A stretch of 50,120 nt of DNA from Syncephalis plumigaleata. Its lineage: Eukaryota > Zoopagomycota > Zoopagomycetes > Zoopagales > Piptocephalidaceae. The DNA lies in the NCBI GenBank assembly GCA_025201365.1, contig JAIXMF010000061.1, positions 1-50,120 of the forward strand, written 5' to 3'. Shown piece by piece: positions 23,998-35,500 of this stretch (within the stretch, counting starts at the first letter, position 1; each line of letters starts with the position of its first letter). The position numbers and the translations under genes were made by a program. The notes under the pieces were generated by a model that was not told the origin of the DNA, did no database searches, and was given only the letters and a program-made list of their open reading frames with translations.

Positions 23998-25315
23998 TTT
24001 ATCATATATACAGTATTTTTATAAATTTATTCTAACATAATAAAAAAATCATACTCGGTGTGTTTGCTGAAAGCGTAATGTTTAGTTGATGACGCGATAT
24101 GGAACAAGTAACAATTACAAGTAGCTTCTATAAAGTGCGGCTTTGTACTTGTTATTTCCACGCTAAGAGCAAACTATCGAAATTGAAGTAACAAAGATAA
24201 CAGCACTGGTAAAGGGCAGAAATATTACTGATAATCATATTTTCGTCATATGCTATCCTTATTATTTACCGCTTAAATATATTATTAGATGGGATTGTGA
24301 TTAATTATGATTAGCTGCTAAAGTAAAGCATAAACGTACTCGATGATATCTATAATGCGATACGATATTCATCTGGTTAATATGATCATTGTTCAAGTAT
24401 CATTCCCTCACACACATACACGTTGGCTACATGTAAATCAAATGGCATACTTTCGACATTATCATTCTGATGTATGCATGTTCAACAATGTAAAAATAGA
24501 AGGGCAAAAGTAAGCTTTATTCCTATTGATCAACAAATAATCCATGTATTAAGCAGAATTCAATGGCTTGACTGCCTTTCCTAGCTTGCTGACTGATTGT
24601 CATCTCATCAAATAGTATAATATGATTTCGGAAGACAGATATATTACTAGTTCTAAGATTGACGTCGTCATAGTACTGTCGCGTAGGTACGACTGTCGTT
24701 CATCTTGTCAATATTGCATACGTATGTCATTAGTTTGTATTCCTTTCGGCATAATAATAAATAAAAATTGCTTGTTTTAATGATGCACCTTGATTAGCGA
24801 CATAGGGAAAGGCGATCGAACAGGTAACATTTCTTTTGCAACATCATTGATGACATCCAAGTATTCTCTATTTCCATTCAATATGCGCCATGTATGGCCA
24901 ACTGTATCAAATATGTTTGTTTTGCTTTTTCTGTCAATAAATATTCATAATCTCCTGTATACACTTGTCTAAGCGTGTTTACATTTGGTCATATCTAAAA
25001 AGCAAACAATTCAAGTAAGTACAATGCAGCCATATCACACTACTAATACTTTTTATTAGACATTAGTCTATCATCAAATCCATCGTCATTCAATAGGTTA
25101 GTACATATCGATCAGCTACTACGACATTTAGCACATCATATACTAGTAGTGTATTACCAGCTGTAAAGGTATACCACATTGTAATTGACACTCCATTGTA
25201 GATAATGTTTAATGATGCATCATTCTACGGACTACTTGGTCGACTACACATCGTGGCAACATATGTCGTATGAATGTACCAGATTGAGATATTCACTTTT
25301 ATTATTCCCCGATGT
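23998..25315. other. Intergenic spacer, nothing recognised
   Basis: AT-rich between the stops of two convergent genes (divergent Nramp and the PUF60-like gene). Only short chance frames. Confidence 0.5.
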
Positions 25316-26297
25316 CTACATAGTTAATCGGTAATTGCATCGGATAAACGCATCCTGGTTGTAAAAGTCGGCCGCCAACTGTCGTCCACCGAACCAGCGG
25401 CCATGGAGCATCTTCACCGCTTGTTGTGCACCAGACACGTCATCAAACTGCACGAATATATAGGCGGCACCAGCGGGGTCGTCGTCTAATTCAATATGAA
25501 TACGAGTTACGACATCAAAGCGACGACACTCCTCCTCGAACTCTTCGCCTAGTGCATCATCCGCTTCACCGGCAGTGACTGCATTAGCAATACGCACCAC
25601 AGTAGTTGTCGTGTTGTCGTTCTTTTGTGCACGATCATGTGCAACACGAGCTGCCTACACCAGCAATGTTACTCGATATACCAGTACATACGCGTTGCCT
25701 ACCTCTTCACTCTGTGCGAGTTTCTGCATTACCGCGTAACGCCGACTTCCTATAATGCTGATGTTTTCTTCATTCAATACGCTATTCAATGGTTCCACCG
25801 ATGGTATTGTCATGGATTGTCCTGTCAAGACATTGGTATAGTATACTTAGATTGCTATGTATGTATGTATGTACATGTATACTACCTTTGACCATAGTAC
25901 TCGTAGTAGCAGTACTAGCTATCGTAGCAGATGGTACTTGAAGTGGTGCCAATCCTTTTAATGCATTCATGCCTTCAATCAATGTGCCAGGTATTATGGT
26001 TGTAATAACATGAAGATTATCACCGCCTACTTCAAATCCATTCATTGCTGTTATGGCCACCGGGACTACCTCATTCGATATAAAATCAATAAATCTAGTG
26101 CAATTTATTAGATGGATTTATATACATGTCTTTTGCTATCATCCTACCCATAAGTCATGTGCTGTCTTGTAGTCCTATTCGACTAATGTTATTAACAATT
26201 TAATAGCTAGCAAACTAGTGAATGGAATGACCACGTATGCATATATGCTTACAACAAAAATGCAATACTCGATTTTACCAACTGCTTCAATGATAGT
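25316..26297 (-). CDS. PUF60/FIR-like splicing factor, 3' half only; 5' part missing or decayed
   Basis: PUF60 binds poly-U tracts and helps U2 snRNP recruitment. Minus-strand pieces with clean splice sites: 26297-26253, 26182-26148 (35 nt), 26094-25886, 25821-25703, 25654-25316 (stop TAG). They encode the second half of RRM2 (IIEAVGKIEYCIFV, RNP1 HMTYGFIDF, AITAMNGFEVGGDNLHV), the PUF60-type linker ISIIGSRRYAVMQKLAQ, and a C-terminal UHM with its RWF signature (LHGRWFGGRQLAADFYNQ). RRM2 alignment to animal PUF60 is gap-free over the last splice junctions. Upstream, the expected start of RRM2 reads only through stops (TAA 26300-26298 directly before the first piece) and no RRM1 is found up to 27.9 kb. 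Either the gene is 5'-truncated or my exon 1 model is wrong. Confidence 0.6.
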
Positions 26298-26300
26298 TTA

Positions 26301-27951
26301 CAGTGTCAACTATACCATATCAAATAAATTGGATGCACATTACAAATACTCGCATACTCCATGATCATAGGCTGCATATCGAGTCGTTATCGAATTCTAC
26401 GTCTGGATGTGCTATAGTAATAATAACGATACTTAATTAATCGTGCATTCAATGATCATTAAGCATAACAATAAAGACAATATTGGTACGTTAACACTTT
26501 CATACAAGCACAGGTCCATGCTACGAAGCAATCTACGGTCAAGACAAGATTATAATACGGCAATAAAATAGGATGATTAAACTAAAATGAGCCTACACTG
26601 TTTGCTGACAATATAGTACAATTAAGAACGAGCAGTATACCAATCATTCCAATTAATAAGTTGTTAGCACGTATATGACAAAGGATCATACATATACGCT
26701 TACACCTGATAACACTACGATAATGTCTACATGTATGTGACCAAAGAGAGAGATAAATAAAATGGATGGGTGTAATCCATGGCATTTTATTAAACATGTA
26801 AGTGATATGTGAGAGCAAGAAAGCATAGAGAAACGGTAGAAGGAGCGGAAGAGAAGAAGAGAAGAATGCATATAGCGTGCACGTTTAGTTATTTGCACTG
26901 TCCTATTATGCCAATCAGCGGCAATCAAGGTAAATAAACACGCTATTGTATAGACAAGAAGCAGCGCTGTCAGTATAGCGAGGAATAGCAAGTGCTGTGA
27001 ATGAATAACTGATCAGTACGCTTAGCAGGTTGTACGCTACCAGTAGTCAAGAATAGAATGGAACAGGACCGAGGAATAGACTAACAACAAGTGATATATT
27101 GTTAAGAATGAAAGAAAAGGAACAAGTAATACAGTAATAAGTACTCGGTACAAAGACACGCATACTCGAACAACTTGCAGAAACGACGTATGTTTGTAGT
27201 GGAGTAACCGCGTGTAGATATTATTATGATAGAGTGGAGTGATATATGAACGAATAGTGGAAGAAAGACAAGGTGGAGATGACGTGTATCAGCGAGGATA
27301 GCAGACACATAAGCAACATTACGCATACAATACAGGGCAGTGTATGCTAATGAGTAGAACAAGCAATAAACAAAGGTGTTATGATACTAAAGACAAATGA
27401 GCACATAAACGAGTTAAGATTAGTAGTAAACAAAAGAATAGCCGGAAGCAATAAACAAGGAATAGAGGAATAGAATGACACAAAGAAGACGCGTATTACT
27501 GAGAAAGTAAATAGGTAAATAAAAGAGGAAGGAATAACTAGCATATAGTCAAGAGGAAGTGGACGTGTGTTGTTTACTGACAAGTGGGATGTCGTTGACA
27601 CAAAGAAGGCACTTACTGTTTAGTGGTAAGGGAAATGACGGGGAAATACAGTTGGCACGAAAAGACAGTATGTGAAAGAAGTCAACGTCAAGTGGAATGT
27701 AATTGACAGAAAGAAGAGAGCATTGGTAAAGAAGAGAAACAGCAATGAAGTAGATACATAGAAGTGGATTAGTAGATCATTAATGCCATTGGACGCTAAT
27801 AACAGACACGTCAATTACTTGAAGGGAAAAGGAGATGAGTATCGCCGAATATGGCTTAGATAGAACGATTAGTTTTTTTTTCATTGCTTTTTTCATATCG
27901 GTCTATTCTGCAGTATTCTCTCTCTTATTCATTCGTCAACACTGACCTCCA
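26301..27951. other. Spacer without supported gene
   Basis: Contains degenerate similarity to the start of RRM2 near 26320-26390 (minus strand), then purine-rich plus-strand sequence. No RRM1, splice-bounded exon or RNA gene could be identified. Confidence 0.45.
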
Positions 27952-28401
27952 ATGTCGTCTGTCCACGCCTCTCGTAATAACAGCTCGTGGCTACGCACGG
28001 AAACACTACGTGTCGACGATTTGTCACGCGATGCCGCATTGGCCCAGCTTTCCGAATTCCTCGAACATAATGCACCTAGCGGTATGGAGAACGACCAGGT
28101 GCACTTGACAATCGGTACCGCTTATCAGCTGGAATTGGTGCGTTGCAGCCTTGAGGGTAAGGCACCACCACCACCACCGGAATTCCAGCTTGATACGGAA
28201 TCTGCGGCACAGGATGCTAACTGGACAAGCACCGATGCCGTAGCAGAGGAAGTCAAACTAGCGACAGATCAACATGCGGCCGTAGATGTGGTAATGATGG
28301 ATGGCGTGGAAGAAACGCCTGTAGAAGAGACGCCTGCCACTGAATCGGACAAGAAGAAAAAGAAAAAGAAGAAGAAGAAATCAGAGAAGCAAGACGAATA
28401 G
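27952..28401 (+). CDS. Small Lys-tailed protein, candidate RNA polymerase I subunit RPA14/Ker1
   Basis: 149 residues in one exon. A folded N-terminal part (TLRVDDLSRDAALAQLSEFLE) is followed by HLTIGTAYQLELVRCSLEGKAPPPPPEF, then an acidic linker and a run of ten Lys (KKKKKKKKKKSEKQDE). The order of elements matches yeast Rpa14 and fission yeast Ker1: a short strand and an L..FLE helix, then a helix Q-L-x-R-I/V-Q/R-x-x-F/L-x-G followed by Pro residues and a low-complexity tail. In Pol I, Rpa14 pairs with Rpa43 in the stalk. Similarity is weak and judged by eye. No other family fits better. A run of T precedes the start codon. Confidence 0.45.
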   Translation: MSSVHASRNNSSWLRTETLRVDDLSRDAALAQLSEFLEHNAPSGMENDQVHLTIGTAYQLELVRCSLEGKAPPPPPEFQLDTESAAQDANWTSTDAVAEEVKLATDQHAAVDVVMMDGVEETPVEETPATESDKKKKKKKKKKSEKQDE

Positions 28402-28647
28402 AAGCATAGTATAATGTTTACTAATAAATATAATTAATAAAAAGATGAAATTTAAACACTTTAATAATATGTTAATTAACAATGTGTTCAAATTTATTGA
28501 TATAAAAAAACGGTACTTGAATCCTGTAACCTGCTTGCCATCTTTATAATTCTAGTGTGTGCATCTAATAAAATAATGAGTTAGTAAATTGTAATAAAGA
28601 TTAAATTATACTTATCTTAAGAGATCATGATGAATAACATCATAATG

Positions 28648-29890
28648 TTATTCTTGTTGATTGAATGGTGGATTTGGGACCTTCTTGAATGTCTTGAGTG
28701 TTGAATTGTTGAAAGTTGGATAGCACTTGCTGGTCTTGTGCTCGTCGATTAGAAAGACTTTAAACCCATGTCGTTTTAAAAGTCTTCTAAAGCCAATACC
28801 ACGTATGGGCTCGTGGTATTTGGCGTGAGGAGCTGACCAGTTGCCCATCACAAACACCGCATCCTCCTTGAACTTCTTAGTTAGCTCTTTGATCAGCATT
28901 TGATCGCTCTTTTGCTTGTTGATGTAGGCTGAGAGCTTTAGCTTTCTGAAAAGAGGCTGAGGGGTAGGATGGGTGATGGGGAGGGTGAGAGTATCTTTGT
29001 AAAAGTTGGTGAGTATATCTGAGTGATCTGATCGACACTTCAGAGATATATGTTGTTGCAAAGGATAGTGGTGTCGATGTGAATGTAGCATGGCGAAAAG
29101 GATCGGCGCAGAGGGAAACACTCAAAAGCCTTTAAGCCGAGGGCTTCAAACAGACAGGCAAGCTTGTAGAATGCTTTGAGATGCATAGCTGGGTTTGCTA
29201 CACAGTCGTAATATGCCAACTTGTAGCCCTCAGGATAAGCATCCAAAACATTCTTGAACTTGTCGAATGCCTCAGCAAGCTTAGGCTCTTTCTCAAATGT
29301 CGCTCGAGAGACATCTCGCTTCGCTATTGCAGCTTTAAATCTTCTTACAGGAGTAGTGATTTCCTTACTGATTTTCTCGCGAATCTCAGCATCACTTACT
29401 CCCTTGGGCAATTCCTCCCTCATATCCTTTATCTTCTTTTTGACATCGAAGTGTTTGTTGATGGCGCGGCGAAGGAACTCGCCAAAGCGCAATCTGACGT
29501 TGTTGGTGTAAGCAACGTACATCTTCTTTGCCTCGTAAGTAGCTGATTGATCAGCTTTAACAAAATCTGGCTTTTGATAGCCAGTAGCGGTATGATAACC
29601 ATCCCAATGCTTGCTAATCAATTCGCGAAATTTAACTGTTTCCTCTTTTTGGATCTTGCATGTTTCGCGTTTGAGTAAAGAGAGCCAGACTTGTTTGAAG
29701 AGCTCTTTGCGAATGTACTCTTCAAACTTAAAGTCTGCATTCTTCTCAAATTTACTAAGAAATATGTACTTTGCAAAAGAATAGGCATGGAAGGTCGTGG
29801 TGTGTACGATGTTTACAAAATCGCGCAACTCATCGTAATACTCCTTCTTCCAATGCCGGAGATAGAAGACTTCACAGCCAGCGCTCGTTC
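28648..29890 (-). pseudogene. Decayed Fanzor (eukaryotic TnpB-like RNA-guided nuclease) gene
   Basis: Two minus-strand frames together resemble fungal Fanzor proteins. The first (from about 29890 to a TGA near 29040) runs through CEVFYLRHWKKEYYDELRDFVNIVH, a helical N-terminal half, and ends FPLRRSFSPCYIHIDTTIL, where IDT fits the RuvC-I Asp. The second frame (about 29060 to 28648) carries LKLSAYINKQKSDQ, FVMGNWSAPHAKYHEPIRGIGFRRLL and FLIDEHKTSKCYP, the TnpB/Fanzor RuvC-II and zinc-ribbon entry. Lesions: a frameshift right after the RuvC-I region with probable loss of the intervening segment, second ribbon Cys replaced (CYPTF), and termination at NPPFNQQE before the second Cys pair and the RuvC-III Asp. 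The upstream frame is closed by TGA before an ATG. Catalytically dead as written. Confidence 0.75.
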
Positions 29891-29936
29891 ACTGTCGGCA
29901 GAAGTAGACGAGCCATGAGTGCCTGGCTGTGAAGTC
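29868..29936. repeat. 14-bp perfect inverted repeat at the 5' edge of the Fanzor relic
   Basis: GACTTCACAGCCAG at 29868-29881 is exactly inverted as CTGGCTGTGAAGTC at 29923-29936 with a 41-nt spacer. The spacer contains a further GCTCGT/ACGAGC pairing. It could fold as a hairpin or mark an element end. Confidence 0.75.
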
Positions 29937-29939
29937 ATG

Positions 29940-30985
29940 GATGAAATGGATAGTATTCAATGCAATAGTAATACGGTAAAGTTCGTATCAATTAACGCTA
30001 TCTAGCTTTGTTGCAAATATGTAACGCCCCTTTAATGTTCAATCGTAGCTTAGTAACTAGTATATACAAAATAACAAAAGTCAAGTCCAAACAATTGAAT
30101 ATTGCTTGTAAAATAGCACAAGTAGAATATACAAGTGCTACTCGAGCCCCAATGCAATAGGGGAAGTCGTCGGTAAACGACATACTTGTGTAGGTGAGTG
30201 TTGTAGATCTCACTAATTCAGTAGTTATATAATAACTATAACTCATCATCATCATTTCTTATAACACAAGTGTTATCAGTAACATTGTATAAACCAACAT
30301 ACTTGATGTTCTAATAAATTTATTCATTCATTTACACACACACATGCAGTTTACTCCACCAAGAGCTTCCCCAATCGTTCATAGAATTGTGCAGCACATA
30401 CTAAATCCTACTAACGCGATCACTAACAATACACAACATCATAACACCATCCATCATCGCTTTTATATCTGTTTGCTGCTGAGTTTTAATTGGCATTATA
30501 TCATTACAGCAATTTACAATAATACGAAGCTTACGCTGTCGTATTCACGATATTCCATCCCCCAATAAACATACATATTAAATAATACACGATAGCTCCT
30601 AATAATAAAATGGCAATCAATTCAACGTGAGGTAAAGCATTAGATATAACCATCCCAATAACCATCCCGATAGTTAAAACAACCGCAGCAAACACGCTTT
30701 TACTCTACCGCGACAGCAAAAAACAACTAAAATAAACGCTATATCATAGTAACTCACCTTTATACAAGTAATTAGACAATAAAAAGGAGAAAGTAGGCGA
30801 ATACTGACCTATGACGCTAGCAGGTGTCATTTTAGGAAAGCCTTCTTTGTAGCACTTTCTTATAGCCAATGAAGTTGCACTTAGTGGTGACGAACATAAA
30901 CTAGCAGCCCCTCTCCTCCTTGCATAGTCATAAGAACTATATTTGTACTCTTTCTTTATTGTATTTCTTTTGTTTAAGAAGCGCA
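29940..30985. other. Spacer between Fanzor relic and EF-hand gene
   Basis: AT-rich, no gene supported. The left breakpoint of the inferred RabGAP inversion should lie toward its right end. Confidence 0.45.
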
Positions 30986-32041
30986 ATGCAACAGTCTACA
31001 GTACCAACACCAACACCAACTACGACACCTCCAAGTGCGGTCATTCCGCCACGTCCGGACTCGAGTCAGCTGGAAGCAGCGGCCGAACTAGCTGAAATAC
31101 GTCGGGTTAATCTGACCAGACGTTTATTTAACGCAGCGACAAGGGCCACGCCTCCAGACCGTACAGAGAAGGTGGACTTTTCACAAGCGGCCATATCCAT
31201 AGGAGAACTTATTAGCGGTGACCTGCTAACACGTATCGACTACATTTTCCGTCTATACGATGTGGACGGTGACCAGCGAATAACGCTCGAGGAACTGGAC
31301 ACATTTATCGATGAAATGTCCTATTTGATACCACAAGTCATGGACGACATGAAACCGGAGGACAACGATACATGGAGCAATTCCTTGCGTGACAATGCTA
31401 GGCGCTACGCCGATTCGCTACAATCGACGACAAGTGTAGCTTCAGCGCAAGCCTCCACCGAGCAAGACAAAGGAAAGCAGGAGCAAGCAGAGGATGAGCC
31501 CACGGATGCAACAGTACAAGCGTCCGAGGTTTGGCTATCACTTCCTTCGTTTCGTATGATTGTACTGGCGGAACCGGTACTGGAGCGTCTATTCGAAGTA
31601 GGTTTGCCGAATTCATTCCGCTTAGAGCAGCAACCGCAAGCGTATAATGCTCGACTAGGTCGGGAAATATTCAATTCACTATGGTCAGAAGGCACGAAAT
31701 TAGCAAAGAATGTCGGTAAACGAGTGGCAACACGTCGGCCTTCCAATGCACTACGACGAGCACGACGGTCAACTCATGGTTCCGTTGGGACAGCCACCGG
31801 TAATAGTGCTAGTGCACCCGTGACGACAACGCCTACCACACCGGTAGTCGATCGTTTACGTACGGCCACGAGTGAGGATACAAGTGGACGCTTATCGCCC
31901 GCGGCCACCTCATTAAGTTCGGTCAACGTGGAGACCGAAGAAGAATCGGCATCGGCAATTGATGAGGAAGACATCAGCGATGTTGACATGCTCGAGGAGG
32001 TGGACCGTCTACTCAATGAGCTAGGTCATGGTCCAGAATAA
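30986..32041 (+). CDS. Stand-alone EF-hand protein, detached C-terminal half of a TBC1D8/9-type RabGAP
   Basis: 351 residues in one exon, ATG at 30986. From residue 40 on it aligns with the C-terminal third of the RabGAP at 44086-48728: LTRRLFNAAT vs FTKRLFDHFS; GELISGDLLTRIDYIFRLYDVDGDQRITLEELD vs GAIIKGDLMSRIELFHTIHDTDQDGQLTQKDV; SLPSFRMIVLAEPVLERLFEVGLPNSFRLEQ vs SLPSLRSVVLSDEVLERFFDKSFAASFQINQ; EIFNSLWSEG vs GIFDDLWNTG. One EF-hand loop, DVDGDQRITLEE, has all ligands for Ca2+. The tail ends with a helix, DMLEEVDRLLNEL, also seen in the paralog (DMDKILDEL). No GRAM or TBC domain precedes it. The frame is intact, so it may act as a free calcium-binding module, perhaps still with its TBC partner at 40456-36773. 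Confidence 0.85.
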   Translation: MQQSTVPTPTPTTTPPSAVIPPRPDSSQLEAAAELAEIRRVNLTRRLFNAATRATPPDRTEKVDFSQAAISIGELISGDLLTRIDYIFRLYDVDGDQRITLEELDTFIDEMSYLIPQVMDDMKPEDNDTWSNSLRDNARRYADSLQSTTSVASAQASTEQDKGKQEQAEDEPTDATVQASEVWLSLPSFRMIVLAEPVLERLFEVGLPNSFRLEQQPQAYNARLGREIFNSLWSEGTKLAKNVGKRVATRRPSNALRRARRSTHGSVGTATGNSASAPVTTTPTTPVVDRLRTATSEDTSGRLSPAATSLSSVNVETEEESASAIDEEDISDVDMLEEVDRLLNELGHGPE

Positions 32042-32591
32042 GCATGATTGACAGGCTACATTGATAACAGTAAAGTATGATTTATTCCATTATATGTATA
32101 TATTTCTCACTCATAACATTAGATGTAATGTCATTAGAAAATAAAGAGAGAACCATTTACAGGCTTTTTCCATTCAATTTGCGCAGTTAACCTTCTGTTT
32201 TTACGAATAAATAATAGTTATCACTCATTTTAATATGTGATATCGTGATCATTAATATCTCCCTCAACTACTAGTGCCATAACAACTACTCAATAATAAT
32301 AGTAATGCGATGATGATGTTAACTATTATGTATAACTATTTATTAATAAACTGTAAATGTTAAAGGATAAATGCGCAAATTGGATGGAAAAACACTGTAT
32401 TATCCATAATCATAATGATAATGCTTATTAATCCACGAATATCAATAATGTATATATAGATCTCAATTCAGAGAGGCCTTTGACTAAATCATTGTATTTC
32501 TTAGCATTCGTATCTTTTTTAAGTGAACAGCACTTTGTTGTAGCATTTCCCATTCCTCATTACACGCAAACATATACTCAATTTTTATAGC
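32042..32591. other. Spacer between EF-hand gene and ABCA gene
   Basis: AT-rich. Holds the 3' UTR of the EF-hand gene (AATAAA-like at about 32140-32145) and the promoter of the ABCA gene. Nothing else seen. Confidence 0.5.
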
Positions 32592-35500
32592 ATGGTATGT
32601 AATGTATAACTGACGACAGCATAGTAATCGAAAAGCGACTAATACGCTATATGCTAGGAAACACAAGAGTTGCGACAAAGGGTCAACGATAGCGTATCCA
32701 ATATCTCGCATAATGCGGCCACTCCAAAGCAAATAGGTGGCCCACCGGCAGAAGGAGCCAGTTTACTAAAGCAACTGTACATTATGCTGAAGCGTAACTT
32801 TACATTGCTGGTGAGTTATCATAAGCGTATATCTATCTATCTATCTATCTAATACTAATAATAATGATATCCAGTTACGCTATCGTAAATCCACTTTATT
32901 GCAGATAATAATTGCACCACTACTTCTACAACTGATGCTATTCGCCCTTCAGAAGATTGATAATTATCGACAAGGACTAGGTGACAGTCATCCTAGTACA
33001 TCCTTAATGGGCGGTGTCATGCAATGTCAAGGTAAACGATTAGGTGACCCGTGTATCAGTCTACTCTACACGCCAGACAACGAGCAAACACGCCAGATAC
33101 TAGGTCAATTTGCAGCTAAGAATAAAGAGCGTACTGGTCAGTTATGGCCAGTTGAATCAACATCAATAGGTAACTGCATTCATTTGTAAATAGATCGATA
33201 TACATATACATATACATATATATTGATAATAAATATACTAGATCTCAACGAGATGCCCAAGGGAGTCAAGGGAATGGTACCAGTTAGCGATGCCGAGTTC
33301 ATCTATCAATATGCACTTAGGCATCCTAACGTTACGTCATTCGGTAAGTGATTTTTGTGGATTCAAAATAAGGATGATATACTAATCAACGTGTCCATTA
33401 TTACATCATACATATATCTCGTCATACATACATTAGGCATTGAGTTTAACATTCTACCTGGTCCACCGGCCAATTACCGTTATCAGTTGTGGTATAATAA
33501 TACACTTTACAATGATGATAACAACGGTTATAACACACAGATTCATCGATTAATGCGTGGTATTGATGAGGCTATCAGTAAGTGTACTCCTCTAATAATC
33601 AGTAACCTTATATTAAACTATATACACACATGTCCATTCCAGTTATTACGGTGAACAACAATGATCCAGCTGATATTAAGGTGTCCACCAAATCATGGCC
33701 TGTTGTTCCTACTGACGGGGAGAACGAGCAGTTAATATCGAGATTCGGTGTTATGTTCTCATTTTGTACGGAAATGATCATCTTTATCGCATCGTTGAAT
33801 ATGATTGTCACGGAGAAGGAGCATAAACTACGTGAAAGCATGGCAATGATGGGTTTGAATGTAAGTTGGAGGCGATCATTTGTATGATAGACTATTATTT
33901 GCTAAGCATTACTAAAATGGTCATCATCATTGTTAGGCTGAAATATACTGGTTAAGCTGGTTCCTAGCCTATGCCGTCCCCGTGATCATTTGTGCCATTG
34001 TCACTTGTTTATTAGGTTTAGCATTTGGATTTGAAGTGTATAACTACACTAATTTTGGAGTAAGTTGAATGATCTCTCTGTCTTTATTAATGACGATCTA
34101 ATGAACGAATCCCTCTTTCATCCTAGGTACTTGTCATTACATTTATACTATTTGGCATGGCCATGCTTAGTCTGGGCTTTTTCCTTTCCACCTTAGTGCG
34201 TCGTGTTCGTGTGGCAGATATCCTTTTTTATGAATAGACTAGTGCGATCATATCTCGATTAGTATATGCACATACATGTGTCGATAGATAGCCTTAACCC
34301 TTCTATACTGATCGGTGGTATATTCATCTTTCTGATAGGTCTACTATTTGAATCGTTGGTATTCTCCAACGCGGCAATCGGCTACATATGGTGGCAGCGA
34401 ACCACTACTCCTCGAGCACGTCAAGGTAATTGGTTATCAATCATCATGCTTATTGATTAGTCGCTTATCTCTTTATTTCTTTCTTTATATCATGTAGCAT
34501 TGGTGATTCTTCCATTCTTTAACTTTGGTAAAATATATCTCGACATCTCGCGTTACACGGCAGGCATTCGTAATCCCATCACTGGTGTATACACCGAAGG
34601 AGTTGGTATGGTATTAACGTTGTACATAATGGATGTATGCTAACATTCTTTATTAAGGATTCTCCTGGTCTACCCTATACAAGAATATACCATCTGATAT
34701 ATCTTTCGTAAATGGGAGTACAGTTCCTGCACCGGTCTACTCGTGGTATATGCTATTAATGAACATCGGTGTCTACCTTTTGGCTACATGGTGAGTGTCT
34801 GCACACGTCAATATACATAGCTAACATGGTATGTGCCTATTAGGTATTTCGATAAAGTTATCCCAAGTGAATTCGGTCAACGACGACCACTATGGTTCTT
34901 CCTAATGCCATCCTATTGGGGATTGACGCATCGTTCAGCGGGACAAATCGATCATTCCTTGTTGAAACCGGCGCAAGAAAGTATTGAGGTAAGCGATGAT
35001 ATGCCACCAGCTAATGAATATCTACTCATCCTTTTTGTATATAGAATGAAGATGAAGATGTACGACTAGAACGTACGATTGCTACCGACCTATGTAGGTG
35101 TATTTTGAATTGCAATTTATCCCTTACTGCCATTTACTTACTATGGAAATGATTAGCCATTGCTTCAGCGATACGTGTACTAGGACTACGCAAATTGTAT
35201 CATAATAGTTTGTTTAGAAGATCGTCTAAAGACAAAGTAGCCGTACAAAACTTGTCATTAGCATTACGTGAAGGTGAACTGTAAGTTGTCATCCACATCA
35301 TACATAGTTGTAGTTGCTCATTTGTATGCATGTATGCATATATGCATATACATAGATTTGCTTTATTAGGTCAGAATGGTGCGGGTAAAAGTACCACCAT
35401 GAATATTCTATCAGGTAACACTACTCGTATGATAGTTGTCATTTCTACTATCATCATTATTACGATCAATGAATGTAATAACTAATATTTGAATGCACTA

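Noticed and set aside
8931-26300. Stop-codon reassignment (TAA/TAG as Gln) suggested by in-frame stops in the anoctamin and PUF60-like genes
   Set aside because: Ras, both Nramps, ABCA, both RabGAPs and others end at TAA/TAG exactly where families end, and have no internal stops; Gln is encoded by CAA/CAG throughout.
30344-30568. 74-residue plus-strand frame in the spacer before the EF-hand gene
   Set aside because: No domain, no codon bias, no splice context; AT-rich chance frame.
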